DNA from: an uncultured Verrucomicrobia subdivision 3 bacterium
Lineage (GTDB): Bacteria; Verrucomicrobiota; Verrucomicrobiia; Limisphaerales; UBA11358
Direction of reading: 5' to 3'
Assembly: GCA_903861445.1 (NCBI GenBank)
Contig: CAIOUK010000208.1
Location: 1-10,194 of the forward strand
DNA length: 10,194 nucleotides
The notes beneath the pieces were generated by a model. The model ran no database searches. It was not told the origin of the DNA and worked only from the letters and a program-made list of their open reading frames with translations. Shown piece after piece: positions 1 through 6,565 of this stretch (within the stretch, counting starts at the first letter, position 1; every line of letters starts with the position of its first letter). A program made the translations under genes and the position numbers.

Positions 1-834
1 CTTCAGGAAGTCACCCGTCTCGGCCAGTCGCGCATCTCCACGCACCTCGGCCTGCTCGCGGATTGCGCGCTCGTGAAATCGCGGCGCGACGGCAAGCGCA
101 CCTTTTACAAACTGAATCCGCAGGCCGATTCCGTCGCCAGCGAATTTATCCAACTCGCCATCCGCGGTGCGAAGGAACTGGCTGAACATTCCAGCGACCA
201 AATAAATCTCAAACGCGTCCTCGCCCGCCGCAAGGAACAGGCGCAAGTATTTTTCAACCAGGTCGCTGGCCGTTTCGACCGTGTTTACGGGCCGGGCCGT
301 TCATGGCAGGCGTTCGGGCATCTGCTGCTGCGGATTTTGCCGCCACTTGTCGTCGCCGATCTTGGCGCGGGCGAAGGATTGTTGAGCGAACTCCTTGCGC
401 GGCGTGCGAAAAAAGTCATCGCCGTGGACAACTCGGAAAAAATCGTCGCGTTCGGCGCGGCCAAGGCGAAAAAGAACGGCCTGAAGAATCTCGAATTCCG
501 CCAAGGCGACTTGCAGAACCCGCCGATTGAAGCGAACAGTGTTGACCTGGTAATTTTGAGCCAAGCCTTGCATCACGCCGAAGACCCGGCAGCGGCGCTG
601 GCGAGCGCGGCAAAGCTGCTCAAGCCCGGCGGGCAGATTTTGATCCTCGACCTGCTCGCGCACAAATTTGACAAGGCGCGCGAACTTTACGGCGACCGCT
701 GGCTGGGGTTTGCCGAAAGCGATCTGCACCGCTGGCTCGAAGCGGTCGGATTCAAGAAGATAGAAATCAGTATCGTCGCCGCCGAGGAACAGCCGCCGCA
801 TTTCCAGACCATTTTGGCGAGCGGCGAAAAATAA
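1..834 (+). CDS. ArsR-type HTH regulator fused to a class I SAM-dependent methyltransferase (5'-truncated by window edge)
   Basis: The reading frame is open from base 1 to the TAA at 832-834 (277 visible residues), so the true start lies upstream; the GTG at 73 is internal. Residues 1-40 are the end of a winged helix-turn-helix: recognition helix around GQSRISTHLGLLADCALV, then the wing RRDGKRTFYKL. This is the ArsR/SmtB pattern. After a linker (RRKEQAQVFFNQVAGRFD) comes a Rossmann methyltransferase domain: SAM motif I DLGAGEG (about 119-125), acidic VIAVDNS (about 140-146), GDL near 170, LVILSQALHH (about 183-192) and LKPGGQILILDL (about 207-218). ArsR-methyltransferase fusions are an established family, often described near methionine or S-adenosylhomocysteine genes; none is visible here. 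DNA binding and SAM binding are well supported. The methyl acceptor and the inducer are unknown. No metal-binding cysteine pair is visible in the part present. The gene converges on leuS. Confidence 0.88.
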   Translation, partial: LQEVTRLGQSRISTHLGLLADCALVKSRRDGKRTFYKLNPQADSVASEFIQLAIRGAKELAEHSSDQINLKRVLARRKEQAQVFFNQVAGRFDRVYGPGRSWQAFGHLLLRILPPLVVADLGAGEGLLSELLARRAKKVIAVDNSEKIVAFGAAKAKKNGLKNLEFRQGDLQNPPIEANSVDLVILSQALHHAEDPAAALASAAKLLKPGGQILILDLLAHKFDKARELYGDRWLGFAESDLHRWLEAVGFKKIEISIVAAEEQPPHFQTILASGEK

Positions 835-908
835 ACCGCGAAGCACGCGAAATACGCGAACCATTCCAAACGGAATCCCTTTTCGCGTATTTGGTGTATT
901 TCGCGGTA
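833..908. repeat. Imperfect inverted repeat built of 9-bp units; probable bidirectional terminator
   Basis: The left arm (835-860) and right arm (882-907) match at 22 of 26 positions as reverse complements; two of the four mismatches would be G-U pairs in RNA. The left arm is itself three 9-bp units ending in CGCGA (833-841, 842-850, 851-859), and the right arm shows the same period in complement. The 21-base centre holds a second small hairpin, ATTCC-AAAC-GGAAT (863-876). The element fills the space between the stop of the methyltransferase gene and the stop of leuS, which converge, so a terminator for both transcripts is a natural reading. The ordered unit structure also resembles dispersed repeats (accgcgaaatac-type) that I recall from Verrucomicrobiota and Planctomycetota genomes. 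The inverted repeat is directly visible; termination is inferred. Confidence 0.75.
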
Positions 909-915
909 AAAATTT

Positions 916-3723
916 TCAACCCACAATCAAATTCACCATCCGCTTCGGCACGATGATGACTTTCTTAATCGCTTTGCCCGCGATGAACTGCTGAACTTTT
1001 TCGGAAGCTTTCGCCGCCGCCTCAATCGTCGCATTGTCGGCATCCACCGCCACCTTGATGGTGTCGCGGAACTTGCCGTTCACCTGCACGGGCAGTTCGA
1101 TTTCGCTCTCGACCAGCAGCGCCGCGTCAAACTTCGGCCACGGCGCGTAGGCGAGCGAGATTGCTGTCTGACCAAAGGTGGAATGCAGCCGCGCCCACAA
1201 TTCTTCCGCGATGTGCGGCGCGAACGGCGCGAGCAATTGCAAAAATGTTTTCATCACGGACAACGGCTTCGTCTGCCACGTCATCGCCTCGTTGATGAAC
1301 ATCATCATCGCGGAAATGGCCGTATTGAAACGCATCCCATCCAAGTCTTCCGTGACTTTCTTGATGCACGCGTGCAGCGCCTTGAGTTGCGCCGGCGTGG
1401 CGTCCATGTCGGTTATGCCGCCATCGAGCAAAATCAAATCGAGCAATTCTCTGTGGCTCTGTGCCTCTGTGGCCAATGTTTCGGCCTGCTCAAACGCGGT
1501 TTCGGCTTTCTCATCCACAAACAAGCGCCACACGCGGCCAAGGAAACGATACACGCCCTCGACGCCTTTGGTGTTCCACGGTTTCGTGTCCTGCAACGGC
1601 CCCATGAACATCTCGTAAAGCCGGAACGCATCCGCGCCGTATTCCACCAGCACGTCGTCGGGATTCACCACGTTGCCGCGCGACTTGGACATCTTCTGTC
1701 CGTCCTCGCCGAGAATCAGCCCTTGATTGACGAGCTTGAAAAATGGTTCCGGCGTCGAGACGTGGCCAAGATCGAACAAAACCTTGTGCCAGAACCGCGC
1801 GTAAAGCAGATGCAACACCGCGTGTTCCGTGCCGCCGACGTAAAGGTCAACGCCAGCAGCTTTGCCATTTGAGGCCATCCAATAATTGTCCGCATCCTTG
1901 CCGACAAACGACTGCGCGTTCCTCGCGTCGGTGTAGCGCAGATAATACCAGCACGAGCCGGCCCATTGCGGCATCGTGTTCGTTTCGCGAATCGAGCCGT
2001 CGGGCAGATTCAACCAATCCTTCGCGCGGGCGAGCGGCGGCTGGCCATCGGCGGTGGGCTTGTAATCTTCGAGCGATGGCGGCAACAGCGGCAATGCACT
2101 TTCCGGCAAAGCTTCGTGATACAAATTCCCGGCGGCGTCCTTTTTCCAAACAATCGGAAACGGCTCGCCCCAGTAACGCTGTCGGCTGAACAGCCAGTCG
2201 CGCAGCTTGTAATTGATGGTCTTGCTACCATCTTGAGTCTCTTCCAACCGTTTAAGCATAGCATTTTTCGCCTCTCTCGTAGGAAGCCCATTCAGAAATC
2301 CAGAATTAACTGCAATTCCGTCTTCGGTAAAACCTTGCCAATCTTTACCGGCGGGTGGCTCAACGACTTGCACAATCGGCAGATTGAATTTTTTGGCAAA
2401 CTCGAAGTCACGCGTATCATGCGCAGGCACAGCCATGATTGCACCAGTGCCGTAACTCGCGAGAACATAGTCAGCAATCCAAATTGGAATTTCCTGATTG
2501 GTAACAGGGTTTGTGGTGTAACTGCCGGTAAAGACACCGGTTTTTTCTTTCGCCAGCTCTGTGCGTTCCAAGTCGGATTTCTTTGAGACTTCAATTTTGT
2601 AGGCTTCAACCGCCGCACGTTGAGCATCTGTTGTCAATCCATTGACATGCGGATGCTCTGGAGACAGCACCAAGTAAGTCGCACCGAATAAAGTATCAGG
2701 ACGCGTGGTAAAAACTGACAGGAGCAGTGTCGTGTTTGGATTCCTTTGCTCTGTCGCATCAAAATGAACAAAAGCCCCTTCACTTCGACCAATCCAATTT
2801 CGCTGCATTTCCTTGAGCGAGTCCGTCCAATCAATTGTGTTGAGGTCGGCCAGCAATCGCTCCGCGTATGCGGTGATACGAAGCATCCATTGACGCATCG
2901 GTTTCTTTTTAACTGGAAAACCACCAACTTCAGATTTTCCATCAACAACTTCTTCGTTGGCAAGAACAGTGCCGAGTTGTTCGCACCACCAAACCGGAGC
3001 TTCAGTCACATAAGCCAAACGCAATTCATTGATCCGGTCTCGTTGATATTGAATTTTGCCAGCCGGACTTTCCTGAGTCCATTTTGCATGAAAAACTTGC
3101 AGCGTTAAATTCTTTTCCCATTCAGTTTTGCGCTTTGGGTTTTCAGAAAAAACGTCTTCGAAAATTGTGATTGATTCAGCTTTTTGCGTAACAGGATTAA
3201 ACCACGAATTGTAAAGCTTCAGAAAAATCCATTGCGTCCACTTGAAATATTCCACATCCGTCGTGGCGAGTTCGCGCGACCAGTCGTAGCTGAAGCCGAG
3301 GCTTTTTATCTGGCGCGTGAAGTTGGCGATGTTCGCCTCGGTGGTCACGCGCGGATGCTGGCCGGTCTTGACGGCGTATTGCTCGGCGGGCAGGCCGAAC
3401 GAATCCCAGCCCATCGGATGCAGCACGTTGAAACCGCAGGCGCGACGGTAGCGCGAGAGAATATCCGTAGCCGTGTAGCCTTCCGGATGGCCGACGTGCA
3501 GGCCCGCGCCGCTCGGATACGGAAACATGTCGAGGATATAAAACTTCGGCGGCAACTGCGTTGCGGCCACCTTGCCGGAAAGTTTATGGCGCGTGGCGAA
3601 CGGATGGTTCTTTGGAATTTCTTCGCCGGGATTAAACGCGCGAAAAGCCTGCTGTTGCTCCCAAGTTTGCTGCCACTTGGGTTCGATCAGATGAAACGGA
3701 TATTGTCGGCGGCTGCTGGCCAT
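916..3723 (-). CDS. leuS: Leucyl-tRNA synthetase
   Basis: Cytoplasmic class I synthetase that attaches leucine to tRNA-Leu and edits mischarged tRNA. The ATG at 3723 gives 935 residues beginning MASSRRQYPFHLIEPKWQQ, the usual LeuRS opening; the frame stays open to 3996 but that extension is not LeuRS-like. Visible motifs: HVGH (HIGH box, 76-79) after FYILDMFPYPSGAG; WDSFGLPAEQYA; editing-domain threonine-rich TTRPDTLFG (339-347); GTGAIMAVPAHDTRD (425-439) with the conserved editing aspartate; LRDWLFSRQRYWGEP (507-521); KMSKS (677-681); and the C-terminal VQVNGKFRD. It is about 75 residues longer than the E. coli enzyme. An insertion at about 176-240 precedes the WWCEQLGTVLANEEV segment, as in Bacteroidota-type enzymes; of the zinc-site cysteines only one remains there. 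A second, low-complexity extension (about 741-775) carries an octamer repeat. Residues about 158-500 are encoded by much AT-richer DNA. The gene is divergent from lepB. Confidence 0.97.
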   Translation of the reverse strand: MASSRRQYPFHLIEPKWQQTWEQQQAFRAFNPGEEIPKNHPFATRHKLSGKVAATQLPPKFYILDMFPYPSGAGLHVGHPEGYTATDILSRYRRACGFNVLHPMGWDSFGLPAEQYAVKTGQHPRVTTEANIANFTRQIKSLGFSYDWSRELATTDVEYFKWTQWIFLKLYNSWFNPVTQKAESITIFEDVFSENPKRKTEWEKNLTLQVFHAKWTQESPAGKIQYQRDRINELRLAYVTEAPVWWCEQLGTVLANEEVVDGKSEVGGFPVKKKPMRQWMLRITAYAERLLADLNTIDWTDSLKEMQRNWIGRSEGAFVHFDATEQRNPNTTLLLSVFTTRPDTLFGATYLVLSPEHPHVNGLTTDAQRAAVEAYKIEVSKKSDLERTELAKEKTGVFTGSYTTNPVTNQEIPIWIADYVLASYGTGAIMAVPAHDTRDFEFAKKFNLPIVQVVEPPAGKDWQGFTEDGIAVNSGFLNGLPTREAKNAMLKRLEETQDGSKTINYKLRDWLFSRQRYWGEPFPIVWKKDAAGNLYHEALPESALPLLPPSLEDYKPTADGQPPLARAKDWLNLPDGSIRETNTMPQWAGSCWYYLRYTDARNAQSFVGKDADNYWMASNGKAAGVDLYVGGTEHAVLHLLYARFWHKVLFDLGHVSTPEPFFKLVNQGLILGEDGQKMSKSRGNVVNPDDVLVEYGADAFRLYEMFMGPLQDTKPWNTKGVEGVYRFLGRVWRLFVDEKAETAFEQAETLATEAQSHRELLDLILLDGGITDMDATPAQLKALHACIKKVTEDLDGMRFNTAISAMMMFINEAMTWQTKPLSVMKTFLQLLAPFAPHIAEELWARLHSTFGQTAISLAYAPWPKFDAALLVESEIELPVQVNGKFRDTIKVAVDADNATIEAAAKASEKVQQFIAGKAIKKVIIVPKRMVNLIVG
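1449..1472 (-). repeat. Triple tandem octamer repeat inside leuS
   Basis: Three back-to-back 8-bp units, read on the coding (minus) strand as CCACAGAG, GCACAGAG, CCACAGAG; only the first base differs, in the middle unit. The 24 bases keep the leuS frame and encode part of LATEAQSHRELL (residues about 750-761). This falls in an extension of about 30 residues between VWRLFVDEKA and TPAQLKALH that the E. coli protein lacks. Cacagag-type octamer arrays are, from memory, a common dispersed intergenic repeat in several environmental phyla. An insertion tolerated inside a coding region is the likely explanation. Confidence 0.8.
2221..3250. other. Low-GC block within leuS (mosaic composition)
   Basis: Hand-counted GC per 60-base line is 45% (2221), 43% (2281), 47% (2341), 40% (2461), 50% (2701), 40% (3001), 37% (3121) and 37% (3181). 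The bordering lines are 60% (2161) and 57% (3241), and lines further out are 58% (1021) and 62% (3421). The change at both borders happens within about one line. The block encodes residues about 158-500: the extra insertion, the zinc-region remnant and the complete CP1 editing domain. It ends just before LRDWLFSRQRYWG. The reading frame and the conserved motifs are intact across both borders. Replacement of the segment by recombination is inferred, not shown. Confidence 0.7.
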
Positions 3724-3864
3724 AGAGCGGAAGATTCTACGCAAAGAAACGGCGGACTCAATCGCGGAATGTTTGTTTACTCGCAACTTTCTGGCAATTT
3801 GCGTTTTAATACTCTTGTGCCGAACGCCAACGAACCAACCACCCAGCCACACTGGTTTCAGACA
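3724..3864. promoter_or_regulatory. Divergent leuS/lepB spacer, promoters not resolved
   Basis: This 141-bp region between the divergent leuS and lepB starts must hold the leuS promoter and probably the lepB promoter, unless lepB begins at the in-frame ATG at 3769. For leuS the best -35-like match on the minus strand is TTGCCA (3797-3792), with only a poor -10 candidate about 17 nt further on. For lepB the T-rich stretch around 3804-3812 (TTTTAATAC) could be a -10 but has no good -35 partner. No T-box, leader peptide or attenuator was recognised ahead of leuS. No strong Shine-Dalgarno sequence precedes either start. Confidence 0.3.
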
Positions 3865-4338
3865 ATGCTGATTGGTCGGCGGCCACGGGCGACTTTGGTG
3901 CGCATCTTGGCGCTGGTGGTCGTCTGCTTCGTCACGTTCGAGTTTGTTCTCCTGCCCATCCGCATTGACGGCATTTCCATGCAGCCGACCTATCACACCG
4001 GCCAGATTGACTTAATCAATCGCCTCGCTTATATCCGCCACGAACCGCAGCGCGGCGACATTGTTTCCGTGCGTTTGGCCGGCACGAGCGTCATGTTCAT
4101 GAAACGCATCATCGGATTGCCCGGTGAAACGGTGGAATTTCACCACGGGCACGCCTATATCAATGGCCAACTGCTCAACGAACCCTACGTCAAATTCGCC
4201 TGCCAATGGGAACACGCGCCAATCGTGTGCGATGCCACCCAATTTTACGTTGTCGGCGATAACCGTTCCATGGCTTTCGATCTCCACACCCATGGTCGCG
4301 CCGAACGCGAACGCATTGTCGGTAAATTATTTTTATGA
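3865..4338 (+). CDS. lepB: Type I signal peptidase, short form
   Basis: Inner-membrane serine protease that removes signal peptides from Sec- or Tat-exported proteins. From the ATG at 3865 it is 157 residues. One membrane segment spans about residues 9-30 (LVRILALVVVCFVTFEFVLL), followed by the catalytic serine S38 in GISMQPTY. The catalytic lysine is K80 in FMKRIIGLPGETVEF, and the GDNR box lies at 131-134. Box E reads GDNRSMAFDLHTHGRAERERIVGK: the aspartate at 139 is kept, but the serine usual in GDNRxxSxDSR is alanine. Variants of the GDNRSM...HxxGR type occur, as I recall, in Verrucomicrobiota-like enzymes, so activity is likely. An in-frame ATG at 3769 would add 32 residues with no family resemblance; the shorter start places the membrane helix at the N-terminus as usual. 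Neither start has a clear ribosome binding site. The stop overlaps the next gene as ATGA. Confidence 0.9.
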   Translation: MLIGRRPRATLVRILALVVVCFVTFEFVLLPIRIDGISMQPTYHTGQIDLINRLAYIRHEPQRGDIVSVRLAGTSVMFMKRIIGLPGETVEFHHGHAYINGQLLNEPYVKFACQWEHAPIVCDATQFYVVGDNRSMAFDLHTHGRAERERIVGKLFL

Positions 4339-4832
4339 AAATCACCATCCGCCTTACCCTACTGGCCGCCGCCGCCGTGCGCGGCTTCTGGCTCTGGACC
4401 GTATTCTTTCCCAGCCCGGAAAAAGTGGTGCTCCAGAAAATCGCCCGGCTCGCCGCCACCGCCACTTTCAGTGCCGACGACAGTAGTTTGATCCGGGCCG
4501 GCAAGGCCGGAAACCTCGTCGGCTTTTTTGCCGACGACGCACAAATCATTCTGGATGCGCCCGGCCAGGCTGCCCGCACTTTGTCTGGACGCGATGAAAT
4601 CCAGACGGCGGCTCTTGGCGGATTCGCCAGCTTACCCCAGTTGAAAGTCCAGTTCCTTGACGTGACCGTCCGCATCGGAGCCGACCGTCAAACCGCCGAG
4701 GCGACTTGCACTGCCAAGGTCAACGCCGGTGACAGCAAGGATTTCGGCGTGCAAGAAATGCGCTTTCAATTTCGGAAGACCGGAAGCGACTGGCTGATTA
4801 CCCGCGCCGAAACGGTCAAGACGCTCTCCTGA
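4335..4832 (+). CDS. Small exported or membrane-anchored NTF2/SnoaL-like protein
   Basis: 165 residues from the ATG at 4335, which overlaps the lepB stop (ATGA), so translation is probably coupled. The N-terminus (MKITIRLTLLAAAAVRGFWLWTVFF, described by its ends: positively charged, then hydrophobic to about residue 25) looks like an uncleaved anchor or a weak signal peptide; an arginine at 16 interrupts it. The rest has the shape of an NTF2-like cone fold: an N-terminal helix (PEKVVLQKIARLA), the segment LVGFFADDAQIIL (61-73), SGRDEI (84-89), then alternating strands VQFLDVTVRIG, AEATCTAKV and EMRFQFRKTGSDWLITRAETV. The ending, strand-turn-W-L-I, is characteristic of SnoaL/NTF2 domains. These domains bind small ligands or serve as scaffolds, and no catalytic residues can be assigned. 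It converges on coaX with a 13-nt gap. Function unknown; the link to signal peptidase is only positional. Confidence 0.75.
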   Translation: MKITIRLTLLAAAAVRGFWLWTVFFPSPEKVVLQKIARLAATATFSADDSSLIRAGKAGNLVGFFADDAQIILDAPGQAARTLSGRDEIQTAALGGFASLPQLKVQFLDVTVRIGADRQTAEATCTAKVNAGDSKDFGVQEMRFQFRKTGSDWLITRAETVKTLS

Positions 4833-4845
4833 AAATTGTCGGCCA

Positions 4846-5592
4846 TCATTTTGCCAGCCACACCAGCCGCAAGCCTTCGAGCGTCAAATCCGGTTCGACG
4901 GCAGAAATTTCCGGCAACTTGGCCGCAATCAGTTTGGCGTAGCCACCAGTGGCGACGACCGGCAGTTTTTTCACGCGCAACTCGCGTTTCAATTGGCCGA
5001 TCAATTCGCGCACGAGCCCGCGATAGCCGTGCACCGCGCCGACGAGCATGGCGTGTTCCGTGCTTTTGCCGATGGCGGATTTGACTTCACGAATCTCAAT
5101 CTTCGGCAACAACGCGGTTTTCTCGTGCAAATAATTGGTCATCGCCGCCAGCCCCGGCGCGATGATGCCGCCGACGTAATCGCCCTTGGAGTTGACCACA
5201 TCAAACGTGACCGCCGTGCCGAAATCCACCACCACGACAGGCGCACCAAAATGAAACTTCGCCGCCACCGCGTTCGCCAGCCGATCGGGTCCGATGGATT
5301 TCGGCTTGGGATAATCAATGCCCACGCCGCGAATCGTGGTCGGCGTCAATTCCAGCGCGTCCAATTTCCAAGTCGCACGGACAAATCTTTTGACTCTCGG
5401 CGTTACGCGCGGGACAACGCTGCACAAAACTGCGCCGTCAATTTTCGCTGCGCCGATAAATTTCTTCACCTGCGCCGCCGCGCCGCCGCCCAACCAGGCC
5501 AGCGTGGAAATGTCCGTCTGTTTGATCACGCGCTTCCCGTCGGCCAAGCCGAGGTGCGTGTGCGTATTGCCGATGTCGAAGAGAAGAATCAT
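4846..5592 (-). CDS. coaX: Type III pantothenate kinase
   Basis: Catalyses the first step of coenzyme A synthesis, ATP-dependent phosphorylation of pantothenate. The type III enzyme is not feedback-inhibited by CoA and usually needs a monovalent cation. The ATG at 5592 gives 248 residues, a normal CoaX length. ASKHA-fold motifs in order: DIGNTHTHLG (6-15, phosphate loop), GPDRLANAVAA (101-111), VVVDFGTAVTFDVV (120-133), GGIIAPGLAAM (141-151) with LHEKTALLP, and a C-terminal ATGGYAKLIA (214-223). The start is fixed by overlap with the birA stop (ATGA at 5592-5589); the open frame upstream to 5757 lies in birA and is not CoaX-like. It is the last gene of the minus-strand cofactor cluster, and its stop lies 13 nt from that of the NTF2-like gene, leaving no room for an intergenic terminator of its own. 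Confidence 0.96.
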   Translation of the reverse strand: MILLFDIGNTHTHLGLADGKRVIKQTDISTLAWLGGGAAAQVKKFIGAAKIDGAVLCSVVPRVTPRVKRFVRATWKLDALELTPTTIRGVGIDYPKPKSIGPDRLANAVAAKFHFGAPVVVVDFGTAVTFDVVNSKGDYVGGIIAPGLAAMTNYLHEKTALLPKIEIREVKSAIGKSTEHAMLVGAVHGYRGLVRELIGQLKRELRVKKLPVVATGGYAKLIAAKLPEISAVEPDLTLEGLRLVWLAK

Positions 5593-6560
5593 TTTTCCAA
5601 AGTGACGTCGCCACCGATGACGCGCTCCAGATGGCCGTGTTCGGTGCGGACGAGCAGCGCGCCGTCGTCGTCCAGCGCCTCGGCGGCACCGCGAATCAGT
5701 CGCGTGCCCATTTGCACCGAGACATTTTTGCCAATGGTCGCGCAGCCGGCTTCCCATTCATCGGCTACGTCGGAAAATTTTCCGCCGCAAATCCGCGCGT
5801 AATCAAAATCCAGTTCGCGCAAAATTTCCACTGCCAGTTCGGCGCGGGAAATTTCTTCGCCCGCCTCGGCTTTCAGCGACGTGGCAATGGCGCACAGTTG
5901 CGGCGGAAAATCGGTCTGGTTCACATCCACGCCGATGCCGAGGATGACATGGCGCACGCAATCCACTTCTGCGCTCATCTCGGTGAGGATGCCAACGACT
6001 TTTTTTCCGCCGATGAGCAGATCGTTCGGCCACTTGATGTCCGGCACCAGCCCGGTGACGTTTTTAATTGCGCGGCGCAGCGCGGTCGCCGAAGCGACCG
6101 TCAGTTGCGTCGTTTCCTGCGGTGTCAATTTTGGCCGGAGCAAAATGGAAAACCAAAGTCCCTGGTGCGTCGGCGACGACCATTTCCGGCCGAGCCGGCC
6201 GCGGCCTTTGGTCTGCGATTCGGCGAAAACGACAACGCCTTCCTTCACGCCGTCGCGTGCGAGTTTTTCAATCACGTCGTTGGTGGAAGTCGTTTCCTCA
6301 AAGACGCGAATGTCGCGACCAACGACCTTGGTTTTGCCGAGACGGGCGAGCAAATCGTCCGCGTGCAATGCGTCCGGCGAACCGGTTAGCTTGTAGCCAA
6401 AATGCGGACTCGCCTCGATGTCGTAGCCGACTTTGCGCAGGTCGTCCATCCGCGCCCAGACCGCCGCGCGACTGATGGCAAGTTGCTCGGCAAGTTGCGC
6501 ACCGGAAACGCCATCGGGATTGGCGCGCAAGGCGGAAAGAATTTTGGCGTCGGTGGTCAC
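5589..6560 (-). CDS. birA: Biotin-protein ligase with N-terminal HTH (BirA, possibly bifunctional repressor)
   Basis: Activates biotin to biotinyl-AMP and transfers it to the acceptor lysine of biotin carboxyl carrier proteins. 323 residues from a GTG start at 6560, five nucleotides after the stop of the lipoprotein gene. Residues 1-60 form a winged helix-turn-helix (ILSALRANPDGVSGAQLAEQ then ISRAAVWARMDDLRKVGY), the DNA-binding part of bifunctional BirA. The catalytic domain shows TTSTND (90-95), QTKGRGRLGRKW (116-127, biotinyl-AMP loop), KWPNDLLI (176-183), GKKVVGILTE (185-194) and GIGVDVNQ (208-215). The C-terminal SH3-like domain includes GTRLIRGAAEALDDDGALLV (285-304). The HTH implies possible biotin-responsive repression, but no bio genes or BirA operator were seen in this window. 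The neighbours nadC and coaX also serve cofactor metabolism. Confidence 0.96.
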   Translation of the reverse strand: MTTDAKILSALRANPDGVSGAQLAEQLAISRAAVWARMDDLRKVGYDIEASPHFGYKLTGSPDALHADDLLARLGKTKVVGRDIRVFEETTSTNDVIEKLARDGVKEGVVVFAESQTKGRGRLGRKWSSPTHQGLWFSILLRPKLTPQETTQLTVASATALRRAIKNVTGLVPDIKWPNDLLIGGKKVVGILTEMSAEVDCVRHVILGIGVDVNQTDFPPQLCAIATSLKAEAGEEISRAELAVEILRELDFDYARICGGKFSDVADEWEAGCATIGKNVSVQMGTRLIRGAAEALDDDGALLVRTEHGHLERVIGGDVTLEK

Positions 6561-6565
6561 AGCAG

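Noticed and set aside
301..864. Minus-strand open frame of 187 codons opposite the methyltransferase
   Set aside because: It is antisense to well-conserved SAM motifs, has no recognisable domain, and its start would lie in the intergenic hairpin.
1449..1472. Possible CRISPR-like array from the three tandem octamers
   Set aside because: The units are contiguous with no spacers, far too short for CRISPR repeats, and lie inside leuS with no cas genes nearby.
1183..1872. Plus-strand open frames of 146-229 codons opposite leuS
   Set aside because: Composition is that of an antisense shadow (Arg/His/Gln-rich, no motifs), and the opposite strand encodes conserved LeuRS sequence including KMSKS.
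3004..3198. Possible intein or mobile insertion in leuS at residues about 176-240
   Set aside because: It is too short for an intein, has no splice-junction residues, and as I recall matches an insertion normal for Bacteroidota-type LeuRS.
3184..3864. Long plus-strand open frame upstream of and in frame with lepB
   Set aside because: Up to 3723 it is the antisense of leuS, and its residues (many Arg, His, Ala) resemble a high-GC shadow. Signal peptidase similarity begins only near the membrane segment after 3865.
3724..3996. Upstream extension of leuS by 91 codons in frame
   Set aside because: The added residues are charged, low in hydrophobic pattern and unlike LeuRS, and the extension overlaps the lepB coding start on the other strand. 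The ATG at 3723 gives the family's usual N-terminus.
5593..5757. 55-codon N-terminal extension of coaX
   Set aside because: It lies entirely within birA and is Arg-rich. The phosphate-loop DIGNT motif sits at residue 6 from the ATG at 5592, as expected for CoaX.
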